Source of the DNA: Serinus canaria
Taxonomy: Eukaryota; Chordata; Aves; Passeriformes; Fringillidae
Reading direction: 5' to 3'
Length of the DNA stretch: 64,000 bases
NCBI RefSeq assembly: GCF_022539315.1
Contig: NC_066333.1
Coordinates: forward strand, 14,447,501 to 14,511,500
Positions within the stretch are counted from its first letter, which is position 1. The number at the start of each line of letters is the position of its first letter. A program made the translations under genes and the position numbers. Positions 62,943-64,000 of this stretch are shown in pieces. The notes under the pieces were generated by a model. That model was not told the origin of the DNA. It worked only from the letters and a program-made list of their open reading frames with translations, and did not search any database.

Positions 62943-63065
62943 ATCTTATTTTCTAACATTGAAGACATTCTTGGTGTTCACAAGGAGTTCCTGGCTGCTC
63001 TGGAATTTTGTTTGCAACCAGAACCCCAGTCTCAGCATGAACTGGGAAATGTTTTCTTAAAATTT
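62943..63065 (+). CDS. PREX1: PREX1 coding exon 3: DH domain
   Basis: This 123-bp exon encodes residues 79-119, reading [31 protein letters not shown] and [10 protein letters not shown]. It continues exon 2 in phase 0. [12 protein letters not shown] is a P-Rex family hallmark in the DH domain, and the [16 protein letters not shown] run matches P-Rex1, whereas P-Rex2 differs there (PEPNAQQEVGTCFLHF by recollection). This settles the paralogue. The acceptor is TATATTTCAG ending at 62942 and the donor is the consensus GTAAGT at 63066, phase 0. By family knowledge the following exon should begin with a DKF.VYEEYC-like stretch, which is not in this window. Confidence 0.96.
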
Positions 63066-64000
63066 GTAAGTACAATGACTTAATGCTATCTGAAAATACA
63101 GTTTCCTGTCATAAGCTCTCCAGCCCCTTAACAAGCCCTAATCTGTAAGGTTTGTAGGAACACTATGACAATGCGTGTCTTGTGTGAAAGTTGTAGGTAG
63201 GGTGGGAAAAAACTTGTGAATGAGGTTAGAACAATGGACACCACATCAAACTGAGCAAAATAACAATGTATTTTTAGAAACTCTTCCCTTTCCTGTTGAA
63301 TTTTTTTATTTTTTTCTCACCCATCTGATCACATTTTATTGCTGAGAATTTGTCTGCTTTTGTTCCAAAAGTTTCAAAAAAGCAGCACAATTTCAAGTGC
63401 CTCAGAAACAGTACTCCTGCAGGTGCTTGCCTGGTACTGTGGGCAGGTGTGTGTGATGTTCATGCTCTCTGCCCGTGCAGCCCTGGCAGCAGCCCGGGGT
63501 TGAGGGTTGCAGCAGCCGCTCGCTGCCAGCGCTGTGCGTCCTGGCGGGGCTCGGGAGCTTTCCTCACAGCACCCGCTCTGGCCATTTCACCCTGGGAAAC
63601 CGTGGAGACATTTCTTTGGTCTTTTGTTTTGGGCAGGGTTCTGTTGTTGCAATATGCTCAGAAGAAGTGCTGGAGCTCCCTCAGTGCTGCTTTTTCATTA
63701 TCATCAAATCACATTGAGTCCTGTGGGGAGCTTGCAGTGAGAAAGTGACATAAGGCCCCTGAATCTTGAATGTATTGGTGTATCCACTGTTGTGATCACC
63801 TGGCAAGGTCATTCCTGGTCCTCATTATGAGTCTAGTACTTGTCAGCAGCCTGATGTTAGCAGAGGTGCTTTTCTTTAGAAACTTAGTGTTAAAAATACT
63901 TAAAAATTTGGTGAACAGTTTGAGAATTCTTGAAGCATTGTTTTATCCAGACACTGTATTTTTCTATTGGACCGTGTTTTCTCTAAGTTTCTGTGTATCG
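63066..64000 (+). other. PREX1: Start of PREX1 intron 3 (continues past the window)
   Basis: The intron starts at GTAAGT and no acceptor followed by P-Rex1 coding sequence is seen before 64000. A GC-richer patch at 63470-63600 carries three overlapping + frames (132, 80 and 77 codons) with no recognisable domain. I regard these as chance frames. Confidence 0.85.

Noticed and set aside
63350..63748. 132-codon + frame after exon 3
   Set aside because: It lies in intron 3, does not match the expected next P-Rex1 residues, and overlaps two other open frames in a GC-rich patch.
1..64000. CRISPR array, operon, prophage or other prokaryotic system
   Set aside because: The split exons with GT/AG borders, 48.6-kb intron, CR1 fragments and microsatellites mark this as vertebrate nuclear DNA. 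The only regular array is a spacer-less minisatellite.

Overview
The window looks like single-copy vertebrate nuclear DNA, most likely from a bird. The recognisable LINE pieces are all CR1-type, a few old MIR-like SINE remnants are present, and I see no L1, Alu or B1. Another sauropsid cannot be excluded. I see no bacterial-style gene clusters, CRISPR array, rRNA or convincing tRNA gene, and no intact mobile element.

The only protein-coding gene I can support is the 5' end of PREX1, on the + strand. PREX1 encodes P-Rex1, the Rac guanine-nucleotide exchange factor activated by PIP3 and G-beta-gamma. Three coding exons are visible: exon 1 at 9847-10008 (54 codons), exon 2 at 58648-58719 (24 codons) and exon 3 at 62943-63065 (41 codons). 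All junctions are phase 0 with GT/AG borders. Together they give the first 119 residues, a short proline-rich leader followed by the start of the catalytic DH domain. The rest of the gene lies beyond 64000.

Layout. 1-7.6 kb: AT-rich intergenic DNA with one MIR-like remnant. 7.6-7.9 kb: a small CpG-rich patch. 8.84-9.36 kb: a G/T-rich minisatellite of 14 units, nominally 40 bp, at the upstream edge of the CpG island. 9.56-9.85 kb: GC-box promoter and 5' leader with a kappaB-like site and two short upstream ORFs. 9.85-10.3 kb: exon 1 and a G-rich intron start. 10.0-58.6 kb: a 48.6-kb first intron holding CR1 and MIR-like fragments, microsatellites and T tracts. That intron also contains a second CpG island (about 48.6-49.3 kb) that could be an internal promoter. 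58.7-62.9 kb: intron 2 with a tRNA-derived SINE remnant. 63.07 kb onward: intron 3.

Most open reading frames here are chance frames. The longest ones (336 and 285 codons, minus strand) are by-products of the stop-free minisatellite. I found no previously undescribed biological system. The points most worth a second look are the promoter-proximal minisatellite, the leader uORFs and the intronic CpG island.
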